Shown here one piece after another: positions 41,784 through 51,918 of a stretch of DNA of 64,000 nt. Made by a program: the position numbers and the translations under genes. Within the stretch, counting starts at the first letter, position 1, and the number at the start of each line of letters is the position of its first letter. The DNA comes from Pseudonocardiaceae bacterium YIM PH 21723 (GTDB taxonomy: Bacteria; Actinomycetota; Actinomycetes; Mycobacteriales; Pseudonocardiaceae). Below the pieces are notes generated by a model. The model saw only the letters and a list, made by a program, of their open reading frames with translations, had not been told where the DNA came from and ran no database searches. Where the stretch lies: the NCBI GenBank assembly GCA_003600225.1, contig QZFT01000011.1:62001-126000 (forward strand), written 5' to 3'.

Positions 41784-44036
41784 TCATGTCTGGGCCATGT
41801 CGACGAACTTGGAGTAGTGCAGCTGGTGCGCCACGGTGATGGTGGCGGTGGGGCCGGCACGGTGCTTGGCGACGATCAGGTCGGCCTCACCCATGCGGGG
41901 GTCGTCGCGCTCGAAGGCGTCCGGACGGTTGATCAGGATGACCATGTCGGCGTCCTGCTCCAGCGATCCGGACTCACGCAGGTCGGACAGCTGGGGGCGC
42001 TTGTCGGTCCGTTGCTCCGGACCACGGTTCAGCTGACTGATCGCGATCAGCGGGACTTCGAGCTCCTTGGCCAGCAGCTTCAGGTTTCGGGAGAACTCCG
42101 AGACCTCCTGCTGCCGGGACTCGACCTTCTTGCCCGAGCTCATCAGCTGCATATAGTCCAGCACGATCAGCTTCAGGTCGTTGCGCTGCTTGAGCCGCCT
42201 GGCCTTGGCCCGGATCTCCATCATCGTCATGTTCGGCGAGTCGTCCACGAACAGCGGGGCCTCGCTGATCTCGCTCATCCGCCTGGCCAGCCGGGTCCAG
42301 TCGTCGTCGGACATCCGGCCACCACGCATGTCGCCCAGCCGGATCCTGGCCTCGGCGGACAACATACGCATGACGATCTCGGTGCGGCTCATCTCCAGGG
42401 AGAAGATGACGCTGGTCATGCCGTGCTTGATTGAGGCCGACCGGGCGATGTCCAGGCCGAGCGTGGAGTTGTGCGTCGGCACCATGGTCGGCCCCGCGAG
42501 GTACAGGTGGGCCGCGTTGGCCACCTCCACGCAGCGCACCGGCACGCTGGGCACCGGGCGCACGTCCACGATGAACCGGGAACCCGCGTGCAGCGGGACC
42601 TGCTCGGCCCGGCGGTCCTTGTGCTCCAGTTGCTTGCTCTCCACCCGGAACACATCGTCCTGAGTGGCGAACACCAGGCTGGACTCGGTGCGCGTGCCGA
42701 CGTGGTAGCCGAGCCCGGCGATCAGCTCGTGGGTCGAGGCGATCAGCTGCGGGTCGGTGCTGGCGAAGTACACGTCACCGGTCGCGGTGACCGAGCCGGC
42801 CACGTCCAGCAGGCCGGCCAGCAGATCGCGGCGCTGCCGTTCGGAGCCGCGCAGGGTGTACAGGGGAAGTGTGTCGACGCCCGCGTGGCAGAGCCGGTGC
42901 TCGGGGAGCTCGGCCGCCTCCACGTACATGGCGACGGCCGGGTTGGACTCGGCGGCGGGTGAGGCGAAACCGGCCAGCTGGGCGCCCAGCACATAGGCGG
43001 GCACCGGAAGTTCGACGTCCGGCAGCTGCAGCGGCCGGGTGTTCCGCACCGAGTGCTCCTCGGCGAGGTGATCGCTGATCTCCGCGGTGGTGCGCACCTG
43101 GGGGCCGAGCGGCGAGCGGTGCGTGTCGGTGAGCCACTGGTGCTCGGCGTCCGCGACGATCACCGTGCCGTCGGAGAACCGCACCTCAAAGCACGGGCGG
43201 TCGGTCAGCACCTCGGTCGCGGCCAGCACCGTGGTCGGCAGGCCGTCGGCGTCCAGCAGCCGATCGCCCGGCCGCACCCGGCCCATGGTGGTCCAGCTGT
43301 CCGGGGTGGGCAGCGGGGTGTCCAGCGCGAGTGCCTTACCCACACCGGGCCGTGCCGCGACGATGATCATCTGACCGGCGTGCAGGCCGTTGGTCAGCGC
43401 GTCCAGGTCGGTGAAGCCGGTGGGCACGCCGAGCGACTGGCCACCACGCGAGGCGATGGCGTCGATCTCGTCCATGGTCGGCTGCAGCAGGTCTTCCAGC
43501 GAGGAGTAGTCCTCGGTGGTGCGCCGGTCGCTGACCTCGTAGATGGCGGCCTGGGCGCGGTCGACGACCTCGTCGATCTCGGCGCCCTCATTGCCGTGGT
43601 ACCCCAGTTGGACGATCTTGGTGCCTGCCGCGATCAGCCTGCGCAGTACCGCCTTCTCCGCGACGATCTCGGCGTAGTAGCCGGCGTTCGCGGCGGTGGG
43701 CACGGTGGCGATCAGCGTGTGCAGGTACGGCGCGCCACCGACGCGCATCAGCTCGCCGCGTCGTTCCAGTTCGGCGGAGACGGTGATCGGGTCGGCGGGT
43801 TCGCCGCGGCCGTAAAGGTCCAGGACGCAGTCGTAGATCGACTGGTGGGCGGGGCGGTAGAAGTCCTGCGGGGCGACCACCTCGACGACGTCGGCGATGG
43901 CGTCCTTGGACAGCAACATGCCGCCGAGCACGGACTGCTCGGCCGGGAGGTCCTGCGGTGGCTGGCGTTCGAAACCGCCGCCAGGGCCGCCGCTGGGTAC
44001 CGCGTGCAACTGCTCACGGTCGTCCGGCACTGCCAA
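41784..44036 (-). CDS. dnaB: replicative DNA helicase DnaB with in-frame intein
   Basis: About 750 residues, of which 289 are an intein, leaving 461 for the mature helicase, the normal DnaB length. The N-domain starts VPDDREQ and has PPQDLPAEQSVLGGMLLSKDAI. The RecA-like domain has Walker A (ARPGVGK, then ST after the intein), VIFSLEMSRTEIVMRML, LKLIVLDYMQLM and the end HRAGPTATITVAHQLHYSKFVDMAQT. The start chosen is TTG 44036 with AAAGGGG upstream (GTG 44030 two codons on); the open frame extends further without support. DnaB unwinds DNA ahead of the replisome. The stop codon is followed after ten bases by the transposon. Confidence 0.95.
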   Translation of the reverse strand: MAVPDDREQLHAVPSGGPGGGFERQPPQDLPAEQSVLGGMLLSKDAIADVVEVVAPQDFYRPAHQSIYDCVLDLYGRGEPADPITVSAELERRGELMRVGGAPYLHTLIATVPTAANAGYYAEIVAEKAVLRRLIAAGTKIVQLGYHGNEGAEIDEVVDRAQAAIYEVSDRRTTEDYSSLEDLLQPTMDEIDAIASRGGQSLGVPTGFTDLDALTNGLHAGQMIIVAARPGVGKALALDTPLPTPDSWTTMGRVRPGDRLLDADGLPTTVLAATEVLTDRPCFEVRFSDGTVIVADAEHQWLTDTHRSPLGPQVRTTAEISDHLAEEHSVRNTRPLQLPDVELPVPAYVLGAQLAGFASPAAESNPAVAMYVEAAELPEHRLCHAGVDTLPLYTLRGSERQRRDLLAGLLDVAGSVTATGDVYFASTDPQLIASTHELIAGLGYHVGTRTESSLVFATQDDVFRVESKQLEHKDRRAEQVPLHAGSRFIVDVRPVPSVPVRCVEVANAAHLYLAGPTMVPTHNSTLGLDIARSASIKHGMTSVIFSLEMSRTEIVMRMLSAEARIRLGDMRGGRMSDDDWTRLARRMSEISEAPLFVDDSPNMTMMEIRAKARRLKQRNDLKLIVLDYMQLMSSGKKVESRQQEVSEFSRNLKLLAKELEVPLIAISQLNRGPEQRTDKRPQLSDLRESGSLEQDADMVILINRPDAFERDDPRMGEADLIVAKHRAGPTATITVAHQLHYSKFVDMAQT
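42468..43334 (-). other. intein in the DnaB P-loop, class 3-like, with decayed LAGLIDADG endonuclease
   Basis: The insert splits the Walker A motif between GVGK and ST. It begins with Ala (ALALDTPLPTPDSW), not Cys or Ser, and ends VPTHN before Ser+1. Class 3 inteins lack the first nucleophile and use Trp of block B, Cys of block F and Thr of block G. Here these are W in ADAEHQWLTDT, C in VPVRCVEVANAAHLYLAG and T in PTHN. The middle holds endonuclease remnants (YVLGAQLAGFA; LLAGLLDVAGSV) in which the catalytic acidic residue of at least one motif is gone, so homing activity is doubtful. Confidence 0.88.
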
Positions 44037-44173
44037 GGTTCTGCACCCCTTTCCCGCATCTCCAGTATCGCACGTGCGTTCGATGGCGACCGAACGAGGG
44101 CCGCCGCCGAACACTGCGCATAGTGATCGCGTAGCGGACGCTACGGTCGCCCACACGGCCGCACAAACCGACC

Positions 44174-44325
44174 TGTGGATGGCCTGTGGAATCCCTGTGG
44201 ACCACTGTGCAGTACTACGAGGAAGGCTGACCACAGGTACGCGAATACCTGTGGACAACCTGAGGACAAGTCCACGCGATGCGAGCAAAACGCCAGCTCA
44301 GCCCATGTGGACTAGGTGTGGAGAA
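44174..44325 (-). promoter_or_regulatory. array of seven DnaA-box-like sites on an 11-bp register upstream of dnaB
   Basis: TGTGGA or TGAGGA elements, the inverse complement of the DnaA box TTGTCCACA, start at 44174, 44185, 44196, 44251, 44262, 44306 and 44317. All distances are multiples of 11 (11, 11, 55, 11, 44, 11) and all have the same orientation. The copy at 44251-44259 is a perfect box. The array is 138-290 bp before the dnaB start, in the otherwise gene-free stretch 44037-44504. Confidence 0.65.
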
Positions 44326-44441
44326 AATTCCCTGACCAACTCACGGCGTGTCGCGGACAAATCATCGCCTGGCGTGTCGGCCAACCCCGCTGGGCGGGTG
44401 AGGCGATGTGTCGCTGTGTTACCGGCCGTTGGGGTAATAGG

Positions 44442-44482
44442 GTGAAGGCGCCATCCATTCGATAGAAGGATGGCGCCTTCAC
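44442..44482 (-). terminator. terminator hairpin behind rplI
   Basis: 15-bp perfect stem (GTGAAGGCGCCATCC and complement) with an 11-base loop, 22 bases behind the rplI stop. It should separate the rpsF-rplI operon from dnaB. Confidence 0.8.
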
Positions 44483-44504
44483 ACGTCTAACGGGCCGTGA
44501 TGGT

Positions 44505-44957
44505 TCAGGCGCCCTTGACGTGGAGCGGCAGGTTCACCGTCACGTCAGGGTGCAGGCGCACGGTCACCGAGTGCTTGCCGGTGGTCTTGATGTGACCGGG
44601 CAGCTCGATGGCGCGCTTGTCCAGCACGGGGCCGCCGGCGGACTTCACCGCGGCGAGCACGTCGACAACGCTGACCGAACCGAACAGCTTCTTGGAGCCC
44701 TCGGCGGCCTTGCCGCTGATGACGACCGCGCCCAGACCCTCGAGGGCGCCCTTGAGCTCCTTCGCGTGGTCCAGGTCGCGCACCCGGCGGGTGTCCTGCG
44801 CCCGGCGGATCACGGAGACCTGCTTCTGCGCACCCTTGGTGGCGGCAATCGCCAGACCGCGGGGCAGCAGGTAGTTACGGCCGTAGCCGTCCTTCACCTC
44901 GACCAGGTCGCCGGGACCGCCGAGGCCATTCACATCAGTGGTGAGGATGAGCTTCAT
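44505..44957 (-). CDS. rplI: 50S ribosomal protein L9
   Basis: A 150-residue protein of standard length. The N-domain [39 protein letters not shown] is the L9 signature that binds 23S rRNA. A central helix ([17 protein letters not shown]) and a C-domain ([19 protein letters not shown]) follow. It is last in the rpsF-ssb-rpsR-rplI operon, with AGGAG before the ATG. The 30-base gap to rpsR has no terminator. Confidence 0.97.
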   Translation of the reverse strand: MKLILTTDVNGLGGPGDLVEVKDGYGRNYLLPRGLAIAATKGAQKQVSVIRRAQDTRRVRDLDHAKELKGALEGLGAVVISGKAAEGSKKLFGSVSVVDVLAAVKSAGGPVLDKRAIELPGHIKTTGKHSVTVRLHPDVTVNLPLHVKGA

Positions 44958-44987
44958 CCCAACACTCCTTGAGAAATCGGGCCGGTC

Positions 44988-45227
44988 TTAGCGGGCGGTG
45001 GAGGTGTACGGAAGCAGGGCGACCTCGCGGGCGTTCTTCACCGCGATGGCCACATCCCGCTGGTGCTGGCTGCAGTTGCCGGTCACCCGACGGGCGCGGA
45101 TCTTGCCCCGGTCGGAGATGTACTTCCGCAGCAGCGTGGTGTCCTTGTAGTCAATGTCCTGCGGGTTCTTGTCCTTGCAGAACACGCAGACCTTCTTCTT
45201 CGGCTTGCGCACTGGCGGCTTAGCCAT
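44988..45227 (-). CDS. rpsR: 30S ribosomal protein S18
   Basis: A 79-residue S18. [11 protein letters not shown] and [11 protein letters not shown] provide the Cys residues of the zinc-containing (C+) form; actinobacteria often have a second, Cys-free paralogue for zinc limitation. [18 protein letters not shown] is the conserved core that binds S6 and 16S rRNA. It stands between ssb and rplI. Confidence 0.96.
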   Translation of the reverse strand: MAKPPVRKPKKKVCVFCKDKNPQDIDYKDTTLLRKYISDRGKIRARRVTGNCSQHQRDVAIAVKNAREVALLPYTSTAR

Positions 45228-45273
45228 GAAACCAAACTCCTAGTTACTGATACGCAGAAATGTCTTGTGGTCT

Positions 45274-45777
45274 TTAGAACGGCGGCTCATCGCTGAACCC
45301 ACCACCGGAACCGGCGGCGGGCGCGGAGCTCCACGGGTCGTCGGCCGGTTCGGTCGGCATGGGCGCACTACCGCCGCCACCGCCACCGAATCCGCCGCCA
45401 CCACCGGAGCCGCGGCTGACCTTGTTCACCTTCGCGGTCGCGTACTTCAAGGACGGGCCGACTTCTTCGACCTCGAGCTCGATGACCGTGCGCTTCTCAC
45501 CCTCGCGGGTGTCGTAGGAGCGCTGCTTCAGGCGGCCCTGCACCATCACCCGCATACCGCGGGTCAGCGACTCGGCCACGTTCTCCGCGGCCTGACGCCA
45601 GATGTTGCAGCGCATGAACAGTGCCTCGCCGTCCTTCCATTCGCCGCTCGCGCGGTCGAACTGGCGCGGAGTGGAGGCAACCGTGAAGGTGGCCACCGCC
45701 GCACCGGACGGAGTGAAGCGCAGTTCAGGATCAGCGGTCAGGTTTCCGACCACCGTGATCGTCGTGTCACCAGCCAT
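45274..45777 (-). CDS. ssb: single-stranded DNA-binding protein
   Basis: A 167-residue protein. The OB fold starts [35 protein letters not shown] and contains [18 protein letters not shown] and [33 protein letters not shown] Gly-rich linker leads to the acidic tip FSDEPPF, the docking site for replication and repair partners. The operon position between rpsF and rpsR is the usual one in actinobacteria. Confidence 0.97.
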   Translation of the reverse strand: MAGDTTITVVGNLTADPELRFTPSGAAVATFTVASTPRQFDRASGEWKDGEALFMRCNIWRQAAENVAESLTRGMRVMVQGRLKQRSYDTREGEKRTVIELEVEEVGPSLKYATAKVNKVSRGSGGGGGFGGGGGGSAPMPTEPADDPWSSAPAAGSGGGFSDEPPF

Positions 45778-45798
45778 GTCTCAACGACCGCCTTCGGT

Positions 45799-46131
45799 TC
45801 AGGCCTTGGCGGCGGCAGGGGCCTTGGCGGCCTTGCGGGCCTTCTTGACCTCGCGGCGCAGGACCTTGGTCCGCAGCACCGACTCGGTCAGACCCAGCTG
45901 GCGGTCAAGTTCCTTGACGGCCTCGGGGGTGCAGGTGATGTCCAGCACGGCGTAGATGCCTTCGGCCTTCTTGTCGATCTCGAAGGACAGGCGCCGGCGG
46001 CCCCACACATCCAGCTTCTCAACCTCGCCACCGCTGGTGCGGATGACATTGAGGAACGTCTCCAGAGACGGAGCAACAGTGCGCTCGTCGAGGGACGGGT
46101 CGAGGATGACCATCATTTCGTAATGACGCAT
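45799..46131 (-). CDS. rpsF: 30S ribosomal protein S6
   Basis: About 110 residues from ATG 46131 ([19 protein letters not shown]); the in-frame GTG nine bases earlier lies too close to [35 protein letters not shown] and [18 protein letters not shown] are typical of S6. It pairs with S18 on the platform of the small subunit. It is first in the operon; its leader folds into an S6:S18-type element that includes the ribosome binding site. Confidence 0.96.
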   Translation of the reverse strand: MRHYEMMVILDPSLDERTVAPSLETFLNVIRTSGGEVEKLDVWGRRRLSFEIDKKAEGIYAVLDITCTPEAVKELDRQLGLTESVLRTKVLRREVKKARKAAKAPAAAKA

Positions 46132-46143
46132 GAAGACCACTCA

Positions 46144-46186
46144 CCTCCTGTGGACTCGGCGGCCACGGGCTTTCCGTGGCAGGAGG
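46144..46186 (-). promoter_or_regulatory. S6:S18-type autoregulatory leader of rpsF
   Basis: In the transcript, CCTCCTG (46186-46180) pairs with CAGGAGG (46150-46144), which hides the ribosome binding site. Inside, CCACGG and CCGTGG form a second stem with a 5-base loop, and the 3' side internal loop contains CCGCCGAG. A CCG in an asymmetric loop is the known recognition element of the S6:S18 complex. Confidence 0.65.
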
Positions 46187-46253
46187 GTCGTCGCGTCAGC
46201 AACCCGGGAAGACTAACAGCCGCTGCCCCGGATCTCCCAATCGAGAAGCCAGA

Positions 46254-46310
46254 ACGCAAGCATGGTGGCCTTATGCGCATCAGACGCGCATAAGGCCACC
46301 ATGCTTGCGT
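46254..46310 (-). terminator. 25-bp perfect hairpin between the 46323 gene and rpsF
   Basis: Arms at 46254-46278 and 46286-46310 pair without mismatch around a 7-base loop. It lies 13 bases behind the stop of the secreted-protein gene and upstream of the rpsF leader. Confidence 0.75.
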
Positions 46311-46322
46311 AAAAAGGAGGTG

Positions 46323-47300
46323 CTAGACCGTCTGTGCCCGGCGCAGAACCCAGGTGCGGACGGCGGCCGAGGTGACCAGCGACAGCAGCAGGACCGCGAT
46401 CAGCGCGGGGGCGTCGTCCTTGGTGGGGGACTTGCCCGACGGCAGGGCCTGGGCCTGGCCCGCGTTCTGGTACGCCTCCATGGCGTCGTCCTTCTTGTCG
46501 CCCGGCAGGCCGAAGTCCGGAGCGAGTTCGCTGTACTTCAGCCACGGCACCGAGGAGAAGAAGCCGGGGCTCGCGTACGGCAGGTTCGAGTAGTCCAGGA
46601 AGGGCGCGCGGCCCATCGAGTACCAGTCGGCGAAGCCGGGCATCGGCAGGCCGCCGGCGCGGGGGCCGGATGCCCACAGCGGACCGGAGGTGTTCCCGGG
46701 CTGAGTGCCCGGACCGGTCTGCTGGCCGCCGGGGGTGCTGCCACCGCCGGGGCCGGGGGTCTCCGGCTTCGGACCGGGCTGCTCCGGCTTCGGCTGTTCC
46801 GGCTTGGGCTGAGCGCCGGGCACGATCGCCGCCGCACCCTGCTCCATCTTCTGCGAGACGGTCACGAACACCGCGCAGGTTCCGGTGAGGGTCTGGTTCA
46901 CGCCCTTGCTGACCTGTGCCAGCAGCGGGCCGAGCAGCGGGATTTGCGCCAGCCGCTCGTTCACCTTCGCGGCCAGCGTCGCACCGGACACCGAGTGGTC
47001 GGACGCGCCGACCTGTCCGAGCTGCAGGGGTGGCCCGGCACTGAAGGCCTTGTTCACGCCGTCCGCGATCGGCGGGCCGAGCAGCGGCACCGCACGCACC
47101 ACGGCGGTCACGATGCCCGCCACCGCGGCGGTCGGCATCTGGATGGCTTGACCGGACTCCCCGGTTACCGAGGAATTGCAGCTCTCCACCGTCAGCGGGG
47201 ATGCCGCCGACGTCTCAGTGGGGATGAGAACCGCACCACTGAAACTGAGAACTGCCGTCGCCGCTACTGCGGCTGCCCATCGCCTGGGTCGAGACGTCAT
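46323..47300 (-). CDS. secreted, membrane-tethered protein of unknown function
   Basis: A 325-residue protein with a signal peptide (MTSRPRRWAAAVAATAVLSFSGAVL, cleavage near TSAAS). The exported domain of ~130 residues has one likely disulphide (ESCNSSVTG, GTCAVFVTV) and repeated VPLLGPPI/IPLLGPLL turns. A Pro/Gly/Gln-rich linker with PKPEQPKPEQPGPKPE follows, then a Trp/Tyr/Phe-rich stretch (FADWYSMGRAPFLDYSNLPY) and a C-terminal helix (ALIAVLLLSLVTSAAVRTWV) ending in RR. The signal, domain, linker and tail-anchor layout suggests a wall-spanning surface protein. I do not recognise the domain. Confidence 0.65.
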   Translation of the reverse strand: MTSRPRRWAAAVAATAVLSFSGAVLIPTETSAASPLTVESCNSSVTGESGQAIQMPTAAVAGIVTAVVRAVPLLGPPIADGVNKAFSAGPPLQLGQVGASDHSVSGATLAAKVNERLAQIPLLGPLLAQVSKGVNQTLTGTCAVFVTVSQKMEQGAAAIVPGAQPKPEQPKPEQPGPKPETPGPGGGSTPGGQQTGPGTQPGNTSGPLWASGPRAGGLPMPGFADWYSMGRAPFLDYSNLPYASPGFFSSVPWLKYSELAPDFGLPGDKKDDAMEAYQNAGQAQALPSGKSPTKDDAPALIAVLLLSLVTSAAVRTWVLRRAQTV

Positions 47301-47460
47301 ATACCTACTCCATCCGGCGGGTTTACTGGCCGGTAACTCCGCTTAATAGACGACTGTAAGCGTAAGAAGTGACGGCGTCGAGGCCATAATTCTGGATGTC
47401 GGGGTATAGCACCGACAGTGTCGATACGGTGACTAGTGCCACGCGACTAGGCTGTGAGGC

Positions 47461-48228
47461 ATGCAGATCGGTGCGCACGTTCGAGACGAAGACCCGCTAG
47501 CTGCGGCAAAGGAGACCGGCGCGGACGTCGTGCAGTTCTTCCTGTCCGACCCGCAGGGCTGGAAGGCTCCGGCCGCCCATCCGCAGGCCGAGGAACTCAA
47601 GGCCTCGCCGCTGGAGATCTTCATCCACTCGCCATACGTCATCAATGTTGCATCGCTGAACAATCGAATTCGCATCCCCAGCCGCAAGGCGGTCGCGGTG
47701 CAGGCCAAGGCGGCGGCGACGCTCGGCGCCAAGGGGCTCGTGGTGCATGGCGGACACGTCACCAAGGGCGAGGATCCGGCCGAGGGCATCGCGAACTGGC
47801 GCAAGCTGTTCGAGCGGCAGGCCGACGCCGGTGGCTTCGACGTTCCGGTGCTGATCGAGAACACCGCGGGCGGGGACAACGCCATGGCCCGCAAGTTCGA
47901 CATGCTGGCCCGGCTGTGGGACGCGGTCGGTGAGTTCGGTGCCGGTTTCTGCCTGGACACCTGCCACGCGCACGCGGCGGGCGAGGAGCTGTTGAACATC
48001 GTGGACCGGGTCAAGGCCATCACCGGCCGGATCGACCTGGTGCACCTCAACGACTCGCGGGATCCCTTCGACTCCGCGCGGGACCGGCACGCCAACATCG
48101 GTGCGGGCACCATCGACCCCGAGCTGCTGGTGGCCGTGGTGGCCAGCGCCGGCTGCCCCGCTGTTGTGGAGACGCCGAGCGACGGGCAGGCGGCGGATAT
48201 CGCGTACCTGCGCAAGGGGCTTGGCTGA
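47461..48228 (+). CDS. nfo: deoxyribonuclease IV (AP endonuclease, Nfo family)
   Basis: A 255-residue TIM-barrel enzyme. Metal-ligand motifs in order: IGAHV at the start, IHSPYVINVA, VHGGHVTKGE, VLIENTAGGDN, FCLDTCHAHAAG, LVHLNDSRDPFDSARDRHANIGAGTID and VVETP at the end. These are the family 2 AP endonuclease signatures with three zinc ions. The enzyme cuts abasic sites in base excision repair. It stands alone on the plus strand and is followed after ~25 bases by the first palindromic repeat element. Confidence 0.93.
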   Translation: MQIGAHVRDEDPLAAAKETGADVVQFFLSDPQGWKAPAAHPQAEELKASPLEIFIHSPYVINVASLNNRIRIPSRKAVAVQAKAAATLGAKGLVVHGGHVTKGEDPAEGIANWRKLFERQADAGGFDVPVLIENTAGGDNAMARKFDMLARLWDAVGEFGAGFCLDTCHAHAAGEELLNIVDRVKAITGRIDLVHLNDSRDPFDSARDRHANIGAGTIDPELLVAVVASAGCPAVVETPSDGQAADIAYLRKGLG

Positions 48229-48250
48229 GGCGTGGTTGGGTCTGGCCTGT

Positions 48251-48655
48251 TGTCGAAGGCGGCTTTGGAGGGGGAGATGGGCTTCGGGCTGCGTCTTTCC
48301 TGCCTGCGTGTTGGGTGGGGGCACGCCTGACTGGCCGTTTGGGCTGACCGTGCGTGCTCGGGGTGCCTGTTCGGGGCTGGTTTCTGAGGTCCACTGTGGA
48401 CGAATGAGTTGTTCCACGTTAAAGACGTTTTCAGGCCCCAAAATCGTCTTTAACCAGGAACAACCCCATCCCGTTCACCCACAAGAACCCCACAGGCCAC
48501 AGCAACCCCACCAGCCACGCGCAGATCCGCGCCGGAAGCGATCAAGCCCCAAAGCGAAGGCCCGAACACCCAGACCGGCGTGCCCCCACCAGACAGCCAG
48601 GCAGGAAAGACCCCCACCCACCCGCCTCCCCCTCCAAAGCCATCTTTCGCCAACA
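48251..48655. repeat. long palindromic repeat element, copy 1
   Basis: The outer arms GTCGAAGGCGGCTTTGGAGG...GTCTTTCCTGCCTG (left) recur inverted on the right (CAGGCAGGAAAGAC...CCCCCTCCAAAGCC). An imperfect core palindrome lies at 48409-48463. The inner left arm contains CCACTGTGGAC; the inner right arm (read inverted) TGATCGCTTCCGGCGCGGA. It fills most of the 547-bp gap before the cholesterol oxidase; the last ~100 bp of the gap are AT-richer and should hold the promoter of that gene. Confidence 0.85.
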
Positions 48656-48766
48656 CTCCCGAACCAGCCCCCAACCCCCAGCGCTGAGCGACCACCCCCT
48701 CACCCCTAGTAAAATACGTAACCCATTCGGGTGAGTAGTTAACGCCGTTTACTGAACGCGAATTAG

Positions 48767-51883
<3,117 letters not shown>

Positions 51884-51918
51884 GTCCGAAGCCTACGGTG
51901 TTGACCACTGATGCGGCA

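Noticed and set aside
44037-44504. Chromosomal origin (oriC)
   Set aside because: DnaA-box-like sites are present, but dnaA and dnaN are not adjacent and no AT-rich unwinding region is evident; the array is better seen as a regulatory or titration site.
48251-48655. Small genes inside the palindromic repeat elements
   Set aside because: Open frames exist on both strands in all three copies, but they are not conserved between copies as proteins; only the palindromic DNA pattern is.
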